From Protula sp. h YS-2021 (lineage: Eukaryota; Annelida; Polychaeta; Sabellida; Serpulidae): DNA of 64,000 nt. Every line of letters begins with the position of its first letter. Position 1 is the first letter of the stretch. The stretch is from positions 63,780,329 to 63,844,328 of the forward strand of contig OX457027.1 of the NCBI GenBank assembly GCA_949752745.1, read 5' to 3'. Below, piece by piece: positions 9,801-18,443 of this stretch. A program made the translations under genes and the position numbers. A model generated the notes under the pieces. That model saw only the letters and a list, made by a program, of their open reading frames with translations, was not told the DNA's origin and ran no database searches.

Positions 9801-12496
9801 GTATCTCTTGCCGACGCTGGTTCCTTGGGCAATGCCCCCCTTCTTTAAGTTTCGGATGTAAGGTCTAATGTTCTCGGTTAGTATTAGTTCAGCCATCGCC
9901 TCTGCAGTTGTGACCGGGGTGGCCTGGCTGAGGATGGTCGCAGTATTCTGACGGCCGGCAGTAGCTGTTCCTTAATGGCGGCCTTGACCTTGACAGCAGC
10001 TATATTCACTGGGTCGTGACTGTGCACTGTCATGGTTTTCACTTCTATGACATCGAGGTCAGTGACGACAGCACCTTTGCAGTCGTCAAGGCGGCGCTGG
10101 GAACATTCCCATCGGATGGTGGCTCTCTTCTTGTTCTTCTTGCCTAATCTATGATCCATTGATTTTTTCACGTGATAGGTAATTTCATTTTTGATATAAG
10201 AAATAAAAGTACAGAATATTTTAAATGAGAAAAAGTACGATATAACTTTTATAAAATTTTTTTTAATTGAAAAATTTAAAAAAAATTATAGGAGGATAAA
10301 CAAGACATACTGAAGTTTATCATATCCAAATTTCACCTTTCTAGCCCTAACGGCCTCTGACTAGTTCCACGGACAAACTCGAAAAAAAAAAATACAAAAA
10401 CGAAAAAAAAAACTGCGGCTAAAATTTTCGTACAAATTCAATAAACTATGGAATTTTTGCAAATCGCCAAGTGTAACTAGAGCAGTGTGCATAGCCCACA
10501 TATTCCGCCCCCGATCAGTTAAACACGGCCATCAATAGTCAATCAAGAGCAGAAATTTTCTAAGTCCAGTTGGTGCTTTTTTCTTGGACGAACCTGGCGC
10601 ATTTTCAATACCAACTGTGGTTGTTCCGATAGAAGCTATATACCAAGTTTCATTAAAATCCTTGCAGCAGTTTGTAAGTTACCGTGTTAGCAATTTCTTG
10701 ATGACAGACCGACAAACGGTCGATCGCATACATTCATATATAATAACAAAGCCTTATAACGAGGGAAAAGCAGTTTATTCTTTACCCCCCCCCCCCCCCG
10801 TCCCATCTTCAAAACCAAAACGCAGTTGACCAGGGATTGATAACTTAGCATCTACTTAAACAACTAAATACATGCAAAATCACATAAAAAGCTTTTGAAA
10901 GAGGGGATTTGATCATTTTGGGGGATCTTTTCTGGGCAATCTTTTCCTATTTTGCCATTTCGGGAGGGATCTTTTCCGGGGGATCTTTTCCGAATACCAC
11001 TTCCATCGATTTTTTTCACAAAAAAAGACTTTTTCACAGTTTTGCATTTTTAAATTTCGACAAAAAGCTAAGTTTTATACTTAAAAAAGCTATTCTGGCA
11101 ATTTTCAACATCTGTTTAATCCGTGTGTGAAATTACAAAAAAAAAACAACAACAAAATAGTTTTGGAGACACAGCCTGGATGACACGTTCAATTAAGAAG
11201 ACAAAATTATATCAAGACGCGTTTTACCAAAGTTTTACCAGAATTCAAATTACTTCATTTTGACAAGAGTTTTGGAGATCAAGCCTGAACACAACGTAGA
11301 AAATAACCAACTAATCGAAAAAAAAAACACTGTCATTCTGAAATTTTTTTTTTATGAAATTTCAAAACAATCCAACCTATAGTTTCGGATATATAGCCCG
11401 GACATGCCTGTGGACGGACGGACATGCTCATAACGATATCCCTCTGTTAATAGGGAGATCTCAAAAATTAAAATAAAAAAAAAAATCAAAATACAACTCA
11501 AGAAGCACAAACACTTAGTGCGCCAAGAGTTATATTTTCGCAAAGTAGTGTTGTAGTTGAAAAACTCCAATGCCCCAGAAAATGTGGTATCTTTCGTTTA
11601 CCTGTATACGAGTGCCTTGGTACGCTAAATGGTATGAACCGTCTAAATTCCCACGTGAGTGAATGGCTAAGATGGCCTTTCGAAATTTCTCCTTTGGAAG
11701 AATAATTTTTCTGCTTGTTTTTACCTCAAGCACACCAGCCTTGAAAATAATCGTACAGAAAAACATTTCACATATTCTTAATTATTAAATACATGACATT
11801 GCGAATAAAAGTGTAAACAATTATTAACCCTGACTTGGTTTCAAAAACTGAAAAAGAACAAATAAATGTGCACCATAATATAATCATATAATTACCACAC
11901 GAAAGAAAATATTTTTCAAACTCTTTGTTGGAAACTAGAATAAAACAATAGAAGGATGACATTGCTTTCTGGCTACTGTTACGGATTTCTTACTACACGT
12001 GTCAAATAATACGCTTTGAATGTCACGAGATGTTGGTCTTCGTGCTAGAAATTGGTTTCCCCCAAATGCTGAATTTTGGTTTTCTCGGAACGGATATTAC
12101 ACACCATTCGTCTGTTCTGTTATAAAATTCGTTGATACTTTGCGTACAACGGTTTAAAAAGCCCTCGGTTTTCGGTGCGGAAAAGTCAACAAGAAAACCC
12201 CGCATTCATTTAGATATATTTCAAAACTTGGCTTTTCATCTTACTTCTTTAAGTGCCATCTTCTTGGACCATTTCTTGAAGGCAGCCAAAGTGTTCATCC
12301 TTTGTTTCACAATATCTTTTCGCCATATCTCCTTCAGGTACAACGCCGGTCTGAACTTGTACTCAATTAGAAGTTCAGCTGTCGGCAGAGTACGATGCTG
12401 AATAAAGTCACAGAACACGTTGTACAGCTTCTGGCGTAGTGGCCCACACCGTTTCTTTTTGATTAGACAGACATGTTTTTCGGTTGACTCATCCAT
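2208..12496 (-). CDS. Unknown nuclear-type protein gene, 5 exons, 3' end not found
   Basis: I do not recognise this gene. Five exons join in one frame: 12245-12496, 11602-11739, 7262-7391, 5765-6390 and 2208-3876. Phases at the four junctions (0, 0, 1, 0) agree and all splice sites are GT-AG, which is the main support. The ATG at 12496 has an in-frame TGA two codons upstream and G at -3 and +4. The N-terminal 170 residues are basic and conserved-looking. Exons 2 and 3 contain H-x9-H-x34-C-x4-C, loosely like the H2C2 zinc-binding fold of retroelement integrases; this is a weak resemblance, not an assignment. The remainder is Ser/Pro/Lys-rich and probably disordered, with Lys/Arg clusters (for example KKRKAS) that could be nuclear signals. 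The model reaches 938 residues and ends on a phase-1 donor, so more coding sequence must follow. The introns carry a dead MULE and a MITE. Confidence 0.7.
3970..5700. repeat. Possible non-autonomous DNA transposon with weak inverted ends
   Basis: The left end (about 3970-4035) and the reverse complement of the right end (about 5600-5700) share ATTACTGCT, then a GAnnCGnTCC block, then AATCGATT. AATCGATT-rich termini are seen in some hAT-like elements. No transposase frame lies between them. It fills most of the intron between exons 4 and 5 of the left gene. Confidence 0.3.
5765..6390 (-). CDS. Unknown gene, exon 4
   Basis: 626 nt with acceptor TTTGGCTAG; its first two bases complete the codon begun in exon 3. 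It opens with a Ser/Thr/Glu-rich acidic stretch, followed by a less biased central part. The donor is taken as GAG|GTAGTG because it gives phase 0, matching exon 5. The frame stays open beyond this donor for a few codons, so the 3' edge is less certain. Confidence 0.6.
6586..7053. mobile_element. 460-bp MITE with ~70-bp inverted repeats and TTAA flanks
   Basis: The left arm (6590-6657) and right arm (6982-7049) are inverted copies at roughly 90% identity by eye. Both begin AATAAGAATTC and contain TATTCCGGAATA. TTAA stands directly outside each end (6586-6589 and 7050-7053), as expected of a TTAA-specific target duplication (piggyBac type). The termini are not the usual piggyBac CCC, so the family is uncertain. 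The interior is AT-rich and non-coding. It lies in the intron between exons 3 and 4. Confidence 0.6.
7262..7391 (-). CDS. Unknown gene, exon 3
   Basis: 43 codons plus 1 nt, acceptor TGTTTCAG and donor GTAAAA. It continues a basic, folded-looking segment ending in the Cys pair CPSPGC followed by RVRRFK. Confidence 0.65.
7549..8195. repeat. Repeat element bounded by CCCCCGTGT ends
   Basis: AACTAGAG-CTCA-GAGACA-GATCCCCCGTGT occurs at 7549-7580 and again at 8151-8180, about 602 bp apart, as a direct repeat. The inverted form ACACGGGGGATAACTAG stands at 8140-8156, so two element ends abut there and form an 11-bp inverted repeat around a 22-nt spacer. Inside, an ~80-bp block ending TCTACAATATATA...TTTCACTGT is duplicated at 7788-7860 and 7947-8026. 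No transposase frame is seen. Confidence 0.5.
8763..10171 (-). pseudogene. FLYWCH-MULE transposase, frameshifted
   Basis: The fragments in order on the minus strand form a Mutator-like transposase. 9884-10171 has a FLYWCH-type zinc-finger region (IRWECSQRRLDDCKGAVVTD, then HSHD). 9498-9896 is the linker and the start of the transposase fold (RWFMDVTFETCPKQFQQLY, with the first catalytic Asp in the MDVTF block). After a shift near 9560 a second frame runs to about 9370 with a D-F-E block. A further shift leads into 8763-9392 with RCFYHFKQTIWRKIQ and the terminal NNWCEGWNN block. At least two frameshifts mean it is dead. Terminal inverted repeats were not found. It sits in the long intron between exons 2 and 3 of the host gene, in the same orientation. 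Confidence 0.8.
10172..11601. other. Remaining intron sequence with G-run repeats
   Basis: Non-coding and AT-rich. At 10909-10995 the motif GGGGGATCTTTTC recurs three to four times in diverged form. A poly(C) run lies at 10785-10798. 10630-10740 resembles an old dispersed repeat (a CAAGTTTCATTAAAAT-type core). Nothing else is recognised. Confidence 0.4.
11602..11739 (-). CDS. Unknown gene, exon 2
   Basis: 46 codons, phase 0 at both ends, acceptor TTTTCAAG and donor GTAAAC. It holds the His pair of the H2C2-like pattern (IHSRGNLDGSYH). Confidence 0.65.
12245..12496 (-). CDS. Unknown gene, exon 1 (start codon)
   Basis: 84 codons from the ATG to a GTAAG donor. The product is basic (KKKR at residues 13-16) and rich in Leu, Lys and aromatic residues, consistent with a folded helical segment. 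It ends in phase 0. Confidence 0.65.
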
Positions 12497-13082
12497 GCCT
12501 CATTCGATGTTGGAATAGTACTTTTTATGAGAATCTTCAGAACTAGCAGTTAGGCTAGTTGTGAAAGCAAACAGCAGATCTGCCCATTCCCGTCATTCCT
12601 TGCGCAGGCCAAATTCATCTGAACCAAAGCATACGTAAAGTAAATGCAATAACAAAACTAGAGCGGTCCGTCCAAACAAAACATAATAGTACAGGCTTAT
12701 ATTACACTTTCAATTGACACCAATTTAGTTTCTTGTTTTTGTAAACAAAAACAAATGTCTCCCCAACTAATCACATGAATTCTCCAATAAAAATTTTCCT
12801 TTTTTTCTTATTACTCAAATAAAAGATTTATTTCTGCAAATACAATCATAATTCACTGTCGAAAATAAACAAAACTAGATGGTGGTCACTAAAACAGATT
12901 TTGGTCACTACAGAAGTTATACTGCACATTACATTTTTATTCGGGTCTGGAATTTGGTCAAGACACACAGGTTTTACCGTACGTCTTTTTCTATCCGCAG
13001 GGCTGATTTTAGGAATTAAAAATTTTGCGCACGCGTGCGCGTCTACTTTAAAAACTTGCGCACCTAATCTGATATCCGCGCA

Positions 13083-13085
<3 letters not shown>
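12497..13085. other. Upstream of the left gene; old DNA-transposon scraps
   Basis: No 5' non-coding exon or promoter could be identified. 12730-13020 is similar to 22210-22670: both have GTAAACAAAAACAAATnTCTCCCC, then GGTTTTACnGTACGTCTTTTT. The GGTGGTCACT/GGTTTTAC vocabulary is reminiscent of pogo/Tigger-like ends, but no inverted pair was established. Confidence 0.35.
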
Positions 13086-13126
<41 letters not shown>

Positions 13127-13185
13127 CAAATGGACCGGATGACGAAACCTAAATAAAACAATATTTTTCAGGATGACTTTTAAGT

Positions 13186-13231
<46 letters not shown>

Positions 13232-13256
13232 TATATATATATATATATTTATATAT
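13086..13256. repeat. (TA)n microsatellites
   Basis: Two near-perfect TA runs (about 13086-13124 and 13198-13256) are separated by about 70 bp of unique sequence. They directly abut the left half of the SGNH-like frame. Confidence 0.9.
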
Positions 13257-13368
13257 GCTGGGAACGAATGACCTGGGGAAAAATGCGAGGTAGGAAGGTG
13301 TGGAGTTAAGAGGAAGCTAGGAGATGACATTGTAGAAAACCTGTTGGCGTTACGGGTTGAGTTAGAGG

Positions 13369-13544
13369 TGTAGGATTATTGGTGAAAGCAGTAAAACACA
13401 GTGTGAATTTTTAATATTTCTATTGACTGCTAAGATGCTAACTAAACAGTGAGTAATTAACCACGTGTTGGGATTATATATAGTTTCCCGGTAGAAACCA
13501 CAATGGGACCGTATTCCTGAACATGCACTATAGCTAATACTACA
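13369..13544 (-). repeat. 3' LTR of the Gypsy element
   Basis: 176 bp, TGTAG...CTACA, identical to the other LTR except one base. On the element's strand it follows a purine-rich tract. Confidence 0.92.
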
Positions 13545-13555
13545 TCCCCCTTTGT
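13545..13555 (-). promoter_or_regulatory. Polypurine tract of the Gypsy element
   Basis: On the minus strand AACAAAGGGGGA runs directly into the 3' LTR, the position and composition expected for the plus-strand DNA primer. Confidence 0.7.
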
Positions 13556-14059
13556 TAAGCTTTTTAAATTAATTGAAAAAGGATAATGATTAGTTCCTTA
13601 ATATTAATTAATTTCTTTATCAATTACATTCAAATATTTCGATCCATCTATTTAGACTTGAACAGAACATTACATCAATGTTTTTCACTTTTAAAAATAG
13701 CAGCTTGATAAGTACCAGGAACTTCCAAAGTACATCATAGTTTGTAAACAAACAGCTGTGCAATATTTAGAACTATTTGACCTTCACACAGTGAAAGCAT
13801 TTGTTTTGTTTTTCTTTACTGTGCCATCATGGATTCTGTGAACGCGATTTAGGATTATAAAAAGCTCATGCATTATCATCCTTTAACTGTAAATACATCT
13901 TATTTTCTAACTCACATTACACTTTATTTTAAGCGGACTAAATCTAGTGATACTGAGTCTTTTCCTGAAATAAGAAATATATTGTACTTCAATCATTATA
14001 ACTCAATACCAATACACATATTTAATACATTCTAAAAATAAACTTGTCCCTATTCTAGA

Positions 14060-16882
14060 TCACTCCGGTTGGATTTCTGTTGTGTGTAACCTGTCCGGAG
14101 GTCTACTGATTCTCCCAAAGCGGGTGCGTGTGCACTTCTCAGATGATTTATGCTCGGGGATTGAGAGGTTGAGGTTGTTTGACACAGTCGGCATCTGTAT
14201 CAAATCTCTCCTGTTTCGTCGGAGCACACGATCAGGTGTTTGAATGACATATGACCTCGGTGAATTTTGAGCTGATTCGAGGACTGTGGCATTCTCCGAC
14301 CTGTCACGGATAAACACCTTATCGCCTGATTTAAGAACAGGAAGATTTATGGCTGCATGGCGACGATTGTAGTTGTCAGCCATCTTTGCTCTGTATTCCT
14401 CCTCTCTTCTCCGTATGTCGTCTTGCTGCTTAATTGGCTTGAGGGTGTGTGGGGCAACAGGCAGTGTTGTTCTTAGCCTGCGACCCATCAATAGCTCTGA
14501 CGGACTGTACCCATTGGCCAAGGGCGTTGACCTGTACGTCAATAGCGCAAGGTACGGATCTATGTTTTTCAGTATGCTAGATTTTAGGCGTTTGACTGCA
14601 TTTTCCGCTGATCCATTGCTTCGGGCATACTTCGGCGATGACGTTATATGGTTGAACCCATATTCAGCGCTGAAGCTGTTCATGGCGCTGTTGACAAATT
14701 GTGGTCCGTTATCTGAGACCAGCACTTCCGGAATACCGTGCCTAGCGAATATAGACTTGAGATGCGTGACAACGGTGACAGATTTTGAATTGACGTCTAA
14801 CCTTGCCATCTCGATAAACCGGGAATAGTAGTCTACCACTACCAAGTAGGGTGTTCCTTTAATGTTACATAAATCGGCGGCTATACGTTGCCATGGGCGA
14901 TCAGGCAATGGCGTTGTTTGCAGTGGTTCTGCTTGGTCACTGTTATGACGCGCGCATGTAGAACAACTTTTTACCATGTCCTCTATTTGTTTTGATAACC
15001 CTGGCCACCACACGGATTGAATTGCACGATCCCGGCACTTCTGTATACCGAGGTGACCTGTGTGAATGCGGTCTAGGATATCGAGCCTTAGACACGCGGG
15101 GATGACTAACCTGTCAGCTTTCAATAGCAGACCGTTGTGCATGGAAAACTCGTGACGGAACTGATAATACGATATGAGTGCGCCTGGCAGCTGTGCTTTG
15201 TCGGGCCACCCATCACACGTAAACTGTGAAATTTTAATGCAGATCTCGTCATCCTGCTGCACCTGTTTGATCTGTTCCAGACGCTTGTCAGTGCAGGGAA
15301 GGTTGTAGAGCACTGATTCTATGTAGCACTTTGCCTCCGTTTCTAGGTACGAGGAATGTGCGTCTGGAACGGCGGCACGTGATAAGCAATCACTTGTGGT
15401 GTTTTGTTTTCCGGAAATGTGCCGGATGTTAAATTTATATCTCATCAAGGCCAGCCTGAAACGCAATATCCTTGGCGGCATTGCATCGAGACACTTCTTC
15501 CCCAGGAGCGTAACGAGTGGTTTTTGGTCTGTCTCCACGGTTAGGTTGTCTAGACCCAAGATGAACTGATCAAATTTATGGCATGCATAGACAATCGCTC
15601 CTGCCTCTTTTTCTATTATGCTGTAACGTTGCTCAGTTGGGGTCAGCGATTTTGAAGCGAAATACACAGGCCTGAAATCATCTCTTGGCGATTTCCTCTG
15701 CAGTAGGACTGCCCCGTAGCCATTCTTAGAACTGTCTGTTCGTATCTTGGTTTCGTAGCATGGGTTGTACTGTGCTAACACTTGGGGTGAGCAAATCTCC
15801 TCTTTTACCTCCTGGAAAGCACGGTCCTGCTCCAGTCCCCACATCCAGTCATTCTTGGTGCTGAGCAGCGGACGGAGATTGACGGTTAAATCAGCTAGCC
15901 GTTTGGAGAATTTTCCCAGCTGATTCACCATTCCCATGAAACGTCGAAGATCAGTAACACACGTGGGAGTTGGCATATCCCTGATTGCGGTTACCTTTTT
16001 GTCATCAGCGCTTATTCCTTGTGCACTTATTTTATGACCGACAAAAGTGATTGATGGCTTTAGGAACTCACATTTCTCCATGTTGAGTGTGATTCCAGCG
16101 TCTTGCAGCTTTCGCAGAACAGGAAAGAGATATTTCTCGTGTGAATCGGTGTCGTTTTCATCACTATCTGTAGCCACACAGATGTCATCTATGATGACCG
16201 CACTACGCTCACAGCCGCTTAAGATTCCGTCTATGGTATCCTGGGCTAATTCCGGTCCCGATGTGATACCAAAGGGCACTTTTGTATAGCAGAATCTTCC
16301 GAACGGGGTGATAAATGACGTTAGAAGTTGTGATTCCGGCGCCAACTTCATTTGAAAGAAAAATGAATTCGCGTCCAATTTTGTGAATACGCGTCCATTG
16401 ATCTTACCCAATGTCTCATCAACAGTGTTTATGTTGCTCCTCGGTCGTATAATGTAGCGGTTAAGTGCGGTAAGATCGGTGCATATCCGCACTGACGTTG
16501 AATCACTCTTTGGAACCACAACGATGGGAGCACACCACTCGCTGACTTCATTTGCACCAAGCTTCCGGATCACACCCTGAGATAACATACTGTCAAGAGT
16601 TTCTTTGACCTTTGGCAACAATGGCTGTGATATCCGGCGGGGTGCGGCGACACTGAACGGCTGTGCGTTTGGCTGTAACTTGATACGATATTCGCCTGTT
16701 TTAATTGTCCCGAGTCCTGTGAATAATCGCGGGAATAGGCGGCGGATCTTTTCCTTGTAACCCAGCGGCGTACTCGAAGGGGTGAGATCAACTTTGACTT
16801 CATTCGCACGTTGTAAAATGTTCAACGCTATAATTGCGGGTTTACCAAGCAATGGTTTTCTTAGTTTGTCGACCACATACAC
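14060..16882 (-). CDS. pol: Gypsy pol: reverse transcriptase, RNase H, integrase
   Basis: 940 residues counted from the GTG at 16882; the frame is open back to 16909, and the true N-terminus is joined to gag-protease by a -1 shift. RT: first catalytic Asp in KLDANSFF (about 170) and IIDD at 230-233, where the usual Tyr/Phe of YxDD is Ile. RNase H: D about 383 (RTDSS), E about 424-426, D about 452 (ETDQKP). Integrase: zinc finger H607, H610, C640, C643, then a DDE triad D about 670, D about 724 (SDNGPQF) and E about 760. The C-terminus ends with an RTRFGRISRPPDRL-type tail and no chromodomain. No internal stop is present, so it may be functional. Confidence 0.92.
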   Translation of the reverse strand: MYVVDKLRKPLLGKPAIIALNILQRANEVKVDLTPSSTPLGYKEKIRRLFPRLFTGLGTIKTGEYRIKLQPNAQPFSVAAPRRISQPLLPKVKETLDSMLSQGVIRKLGANEVSEWCAPIVVVPKSDSTSVRICTDLTALNRYIIRPRSNINTVDETLGKINGRVFTKLDANSFFFQMKLAPESQLLTSFITPFGRFCYTKVPFGITSGPELAQDTIDGILSGCERSAVIIDDICVATDSDENDTDSHEKYLFPVLRKLQDAGITLNMEKCEFLKPSITFVGHKISAQGISADDKKVTAIRDMPTPTCVTDLRRFMGMVNQLGKFSKRLADLTVNLRPLLSTKNDWMWGLEQDRAFQEVKEEICSPQVLAQYNPCYETKIRTDSSKNGYGAVLLQRKSPRDDFRPVYFASKSLTPTEQRYSIIEKEAGAIVYACHKFDQFILGLDNLTVETDQKPLVTLLGKKCLDAMPPRILRFRLALMRYKFNIRHISGKQNTTSDCLSRAAVPDAHSSYLETEAKCYIESVLYNLPCTDKRLEQIKQVQQDDEICIKISQFTCDGWPDKAQLPGALISYYQFRHEFSMHNGLLLKADRLVIPACLRLDILDRIHTGHLGIQKCRDRAIQSVWWPGLSKQIEDMVKSCSTCARHNSDQAEPLQTTPLPDRPWQRIAADLCNIKGTPYLVVVDYYSRFIEMARLDVNSKSVTVVTHLKSIFARHGIPEVLVSDNGPQFVNSAMNSFSAEYGFNHITSSPKYARSNGSAENAVKRLKSSILKNIDPYLALLTYRSTPLANGYSPSELLMGRRLRTTLPVAPHTLKPIKQQDDIRRREEEYRAKMADNYNRRHAAINLPVLKSGDKVFIRDRSENATVLESAQNSPRSYVIQTPDRVLRRNRRDLIQMPTVSNNLNLSIPEHKSSEKCTRTRFGRISRPPDRLHTTEIQPE

Positions 16883-17940
16883 CTTCTGGCTGGATTTGCC
16901 TTTGTTCCGTTAACAATGTTTGTTTGAAACATACCTAGGGTTTTCAGGGGTCTGTTGCTCGCGCCAATTAATACCTGGTCCGATTTTTGTAGTTTGGTGT
17001 CTTGAGATATTCTCTTAAAGTCTACGTGACTCACGACAGTTACATCGGCTCCCGAGTCTATTTTGAACGTTATCGGGGTATTATTGACTTTCAGCTCAAT
17101 TTCCCAGTTGCTGTCACTCACCTCGGAGATGTGCACCGTACCTAGGAATGACTTTTCTTCTGATTCGGCACCAATGTCTTTGACATCCGATTTGCTCCGA
17201 CACATTTTTGCATAATGTCCTGTTTTAGCGCATGCGTTACATTTTGCGTCACGTGCTGGGCATTCGCTCAACTTGTGTGGCTTGTTACCACATCTGTGAC
17301 AAACCTTGGATTTGTCCTGTCGATTCTTCGGTTTCCCCCCTTTTTGCGATTTCTGGGTAGGTGCCTTTTGTGTTTTCCGTTTCACCATATCGGCTTGCGC
17401 AACGTGTAAGTCACTCAATTGTTGTGACTGCTTCGCGACCATTTCCTTCGAACGCACTTTATTTAACACAGCTTCTAGAGTTAACTTTTCATCAAGCTGG
17501 AGTGACTCACTCAGCTTTTTGTCACGGATCCCTACCACGATTTTATCACGCAATAGTTCGTCCCGCATTTCGCCATAATTACAGAATTCGATCAAAGAAT
17601 ACAGGTCCGTGACGAACGATTCAATGGACTCACCTTCGAGTTGGTTTCGGTTATTGAATCGCGCCCTTTCGAAAATTACATTCCTTCTCACTACGAAGTG
17701 CTTGTCGAATTTTTCCTTTACAACCGTATAGTCGATGGCTTCTGCGGCGGACAGTCCGAACATAAGTAAGATATCTTCAGCCTGAGGTCCCATAGCATAA
17801 ATCAAAGTGTTAACTTTTTGTTCTCCACTTTCTATATTTGCTACAGTGAGATATCGTTCGAACCGTTTTATCCATCTCTGCCATTCTTCCGGTCTGTTGA
17901 AATTTAATTTTTCAGGTGGTTGTACACTTGCTTGAGCCAT
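16861..17940 (-). CDS. gag: Gypsy gag-protease
   Basis: 359 residues from the ATG at 17940. The longer frame upstream starts at a TTG and crosses a run of 14 A, so it is not used. The N-terminal two-thirds is a gag capsid-like region (RPEEWQRWIKRFERYL). Two canonical CX2CX4HX4C zinc knuckles lie at about 214-227 and 234-247. An aspartic protease follows with IDSGAD at about 294-299. The frame ends at 16861, overlapping the pol frame, which lies at -1 relative to it. Confidence 0.9.
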   Translation of the reverse strand: MAQASVQPPEKLNFNRPEEWQRWIKRFERYLTVANIESGEQKVNTLIYAMGPQAEDILLMFGLSAAEAIDYTVVKEKFDKHFVVRRNVIFERARFNNRNQLEGESIESFVTDLYSLIEFCNYGEMRDELLRDKIVVGIRDKKLSESLQLDEKLTLEAVLNKVRSKEMVAKQSQQLSDLHVAQADMVKRKTQKAPTQKSQKGGKPKNRQDKSKVCHRCGNKPHKLSECPARDAKCNACAKTGHYAKMCRSKSDVKDIGAESEEKSFLGTVHISEVSDSNWEIELKVNNTPITFKIDSGADVTVVSHVDFKRISQDTKLQKSDQVLIGASNRPLKTLGMFQTNIVNGTKANPARRCMWSTN

Positions 17941-17970
17941 TTTTTTTTTTTTTACTTTATCCAATTTAAT

Positions 17971-17988
17971 GAGACAACGCTGCCACCA
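17971..17988 (-). promoter_or_regulatory. Primer-binding site of the Gypsy element
   Basis: TGGTGGCAGCGTTGTCTC begins directly after the 5' LTR on the minus strand. TGG complements a tRNA 3' CCA. The tRNA species was not identified. Confidence 0.65.
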
Positions 17989-18164
17989 TGTAGGATTTTT
18001 GGTGAAAGCAGTAAAACACAGTGTGAATTTTTAATATTTCTATTGACTGCTAAGATGCTAACTAAACAGTGAGTAATTAACCACGTGTTGGGATTATATA
18101 TAGTTTCCCGGTAGAAACCACAATGGGACCGTATTCCTGAACATGCACTATAGCTAATACTACA
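17989..18164 (-). repeat. 5' LTR of the Gypsy element
   Basis: 176 bp with TG...CA ends; carries the element's promoter by position. It is followed on the outside by the AGAGG target duplicate. Confidence 0.92.
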
Positions 18165-18443
18165 AGAGGTAATGGTGAAAATGGATGCGTATTGGGTATT
18201 GGGGGAGATATTTCCGAGGATGAAGGCGGGTGGTGGCTTTAGTGGAGGGGAACTGGATATGGTCAGAAGGGGAGTGTATGAGAGGGTGGGACATTACCTA
18301 ACGGCTAGAGGATGGGGAGTAGCACGGTTCGGGGAGTTACTAGTGGGGAGGTGGGAAAGACAGTTGAAGGCGAGTTATATTTAACGGAGGAAGGCCTAGA
18401 CATTCTAGCGAAAGGGATCGGAAGGTGTTTTGCAAGGGAATGA

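Larger units (their letters stand above)
13369..18164 (-). mobile_element. Complete Ty3/Gypsy LTR retrotransposon, young
   Basis: A 4796-bp element with two 176-bp LTRs that differ at one position (13378 A against 17998 T). The LTRs have TG...CA ends and a perfect 5-bp target duplication AGAGG (13364-13368 and 18165-18169). Gag-protease and pol frames are both long and open. The pol order RT, RNase H, integrase is diagnostic of Ty3/Gypsy. No envelope frame or chromodomain is seen. 515 nt of AT-rich non-coding sequence separates the pol stop from the 3' LTR. The near-identical LTRs indicate recent insertion. Confidence 0.93.
13258..18443 (+). pseudogene. SGNH/GDSL-hydrolase-like ORF split by a Gypsy insertion
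   Basis: The plus strand at 13258-13278 encodes LGTNDLG, the typical G-x-N-D block of SGNH hydrolases. After a frame shift it reads on to the Gypsy insertion site at 13368. With one 5-bp target duplicate removed, the frame is uninterrupted into 18170-18384, which reads WVLGEIFPRM then YLTARGWGVARFGELL. After one more shift, YLTEEGLDILAKGIGRCF follows, resembling the C-terminal D-x-x-H block but with no His at the expected place. SGNH domains occur in some Ngaro/DIRS-type and CR1-type elements, so this is probably a transposon remnant. The N-terminal GDS block is missing, replaced by TA repeats. Confidence 0.5.

Noticed and set aside
17941..17964. N-terminal extension of Gypsy gag (starting at TTG)
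   Set aside because: Not an ATG, and it reads through a 14-A run; the ATG at 17940 is the natural start.
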